Shown piece after piece: positions 63,492 through 64,000 of a stretch of 64,000 nt of DNA (position 1 is its first letter; the number at the start of each line of letters is the position of its first letter). The DNA comes from Planctomycetota bacterium. GTDB taxonomy: Bacteria > Planctomycetota > UBA8742 > UBA2392. The stretch is from NCBI GenBank assembly GCA_019636215.1, contig JAHBXZ010000001.1, forward strand, positions 1 through 64,000, written 5' to 3'. The notes below the pieces were generated by a model. The model had not been told where the DNA came from. It made no database searches and saw only the letters and a list, made by a program, of their open reading frames with translations. Both the position numbers and the translations under genes were made by a program.

Positions 63492-64000
63492 TCACACCCG
63501 CGCCTTGGCTTCTTCCATCAGGGCTTCGATGTCTTCGATGGTCTTGACCGCATCCTTGGTCAGTACGTCGGCCTCGCTGCCGGTTACAAGCACGTCGTCT
63601 TCAATACGCACGCCAATGCCACGGTACTTGCGCGGAACGTCGTCGCGATCGGCCGCGATGTACAGGCCGGGTTCGACTGTCAGCACGCAGCCCGCGCGCA
63701 GCGGCAGCCAAGTGTCGCCCTGCTTGTAATCGCCCACGTCGTGCACATCCATGCCCAGCCAGTGGCTGGTGTTGTGCATGTAGAATTCGCGGTAGGTCTT
63801 GGGGGCCTTGTCTTTGGCCGGGTCCTTCTTCTTGTTCTTGACGTCTTCGTCCCACTGGTTCTGGGTGGCGATGATCTCCTTGGGGTCGCCCTTGAGCAGA
63901 CCCATGGCCACAATGCCCTCGGTCAGCACTTCCACGGCGCGGTTGTGCACGTCGCGATAGCTTACGCCGGGCTTGCACAGCTTGATCGCCTCAATCTGCG
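63492..64000 (-). CDS. pepP: Xaa-Pro aminopeptidase (aminopeptidase P), 5' part outside the window
   Basis: The C-terminal 169 codons of an M24 peptidase, running off the window end. Visible: AIKLCKPGVSYRDVH, HNTSHWLGMDVHDVG (metal and proton-relay His), LTVEPGLYI (metal Glu) and GVRIEDDVLVT (second metal Glu). It removes N-terminal residues preceding Pro. The coding frame is intact to 64000. The ATG at 63950 lies inside the conserved domain and is not the real start. Confidence 0.9.
   Translation of the reverse strand, partial: QIEAIKLCKPGVSYRDVHNRAVEVLTEGIVAMGLLKGDPKEIIATQNQWDEDVKNKKKDPAKDKAPKTYREFYMHNTSHWLGMDVHDVGDYKQGDTWLPLRAGCVLTVEPGLYIAADRDDVPRKYRGIGVRIEDDVLVTGSEADVLTKDAVKTIEDIEALMEEAKARV

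Overview
The window is GC-rich, densely coded DNA from a Gram-negative, diderm bacterium: it has LptB, a LolA-like carrier, lipoproteins with lipoboxes, a probable outer-membrane barrel and periplasmic multihaem cytochrome c. Several traits point, without proof, to Planctomycetota or a close relative: a giant Ser/Thr kinase with a DWG motif and 14 WD40 repeats, SpoIIE-type phosphatases and RsbW-like ATPases, RNase HIII, many large secreted proteins of unknown function, and intergenic repeats whose translations read ARSASEG/SPKRQRG. No phage, insertion sequence, CRISPR array or rRNA was seen.

Layout. 1-725: gene-free repeat block. 0.7-17.4 kb: NAD synthase, a small possibly Sm-like protein, kinase-WD40-PDZ, a trans-sulfuration enzyme, an ABC-2 exporter pair, a PP2C phosphatase, an HTH/pseudo-receiver protein, DapB, and a very large SpoIIE phosphatase-NTPase-TPR-zinc-ribbon protein. 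17.4-17.7 kb: tRNA-Gln with a duplicated 3' end. 18.8-21.1 kb: a metal-response locus (see below). 21.1-28.1 kb: RNase D-like exonuclease, MoaC, ElbB, a PilB/GspE ATPase, a P-loop protein and an RsbW-like ATPase. 28.2-37.4 kb: polysaccharide deacetylase, LolA-like carrier and several large secreted or surface proteins. 37.4-41.4 kb: TPR lipoprotein, second PilB/GspE ATPase and PilT. 41.6-46.9 kb: translesion mutasome cassette in which ImuB and DnaE2 are one polypeptide. 46.9-64 kb: ManA, ThiS/ThiG, a ferritin-like protein, RNase HIII, a TrmB-type regulator, a multihaem cytochrome, Aat, NuoI, a divergent RNase H, LptB, a HAD phosphatase and a truncated aminopeptidase P.

The most exciting region is 18.8-21.1 kb. 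A MerR-family regulator with three cysteines is followed by a promoter that aligns with the classical mer promoter/operator (19-bp spacer, GTAC-N4-GTAC dyad). Downstream lie an outer-membrane barrel-like protein, a lipoprotein and a second lipoprotein with an HMA (MerP/CopZ-like) domain. The first lipoprotein appears to stop at TGA, but the same frame continues through two TGA codons that fall exactly where the two cysteines of an HMA GMxCxxC motif belong, and the continuation aligns without gaps to the next gene's HMA domain. The simplest reading is a selenoprotein with a UxxU metal-binding motif under MerR-type control, that is, a candidate selenol-based mercury or soft-metal system. The barrel gene also has one in-frame TGA, in its signal peptide, with a hairpin 11 nt downstream.

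A second notable feature is the natural ImuB-DnaE2 fusion. Signalling genes (kinase, two PP2C-type phosphatases, RsbW-like ATPase, two receiver-like proteins) are scattered through the window, suggesting elaborate Ser/Thr phosphorylation control, but their wiring cannot be read from sequence.
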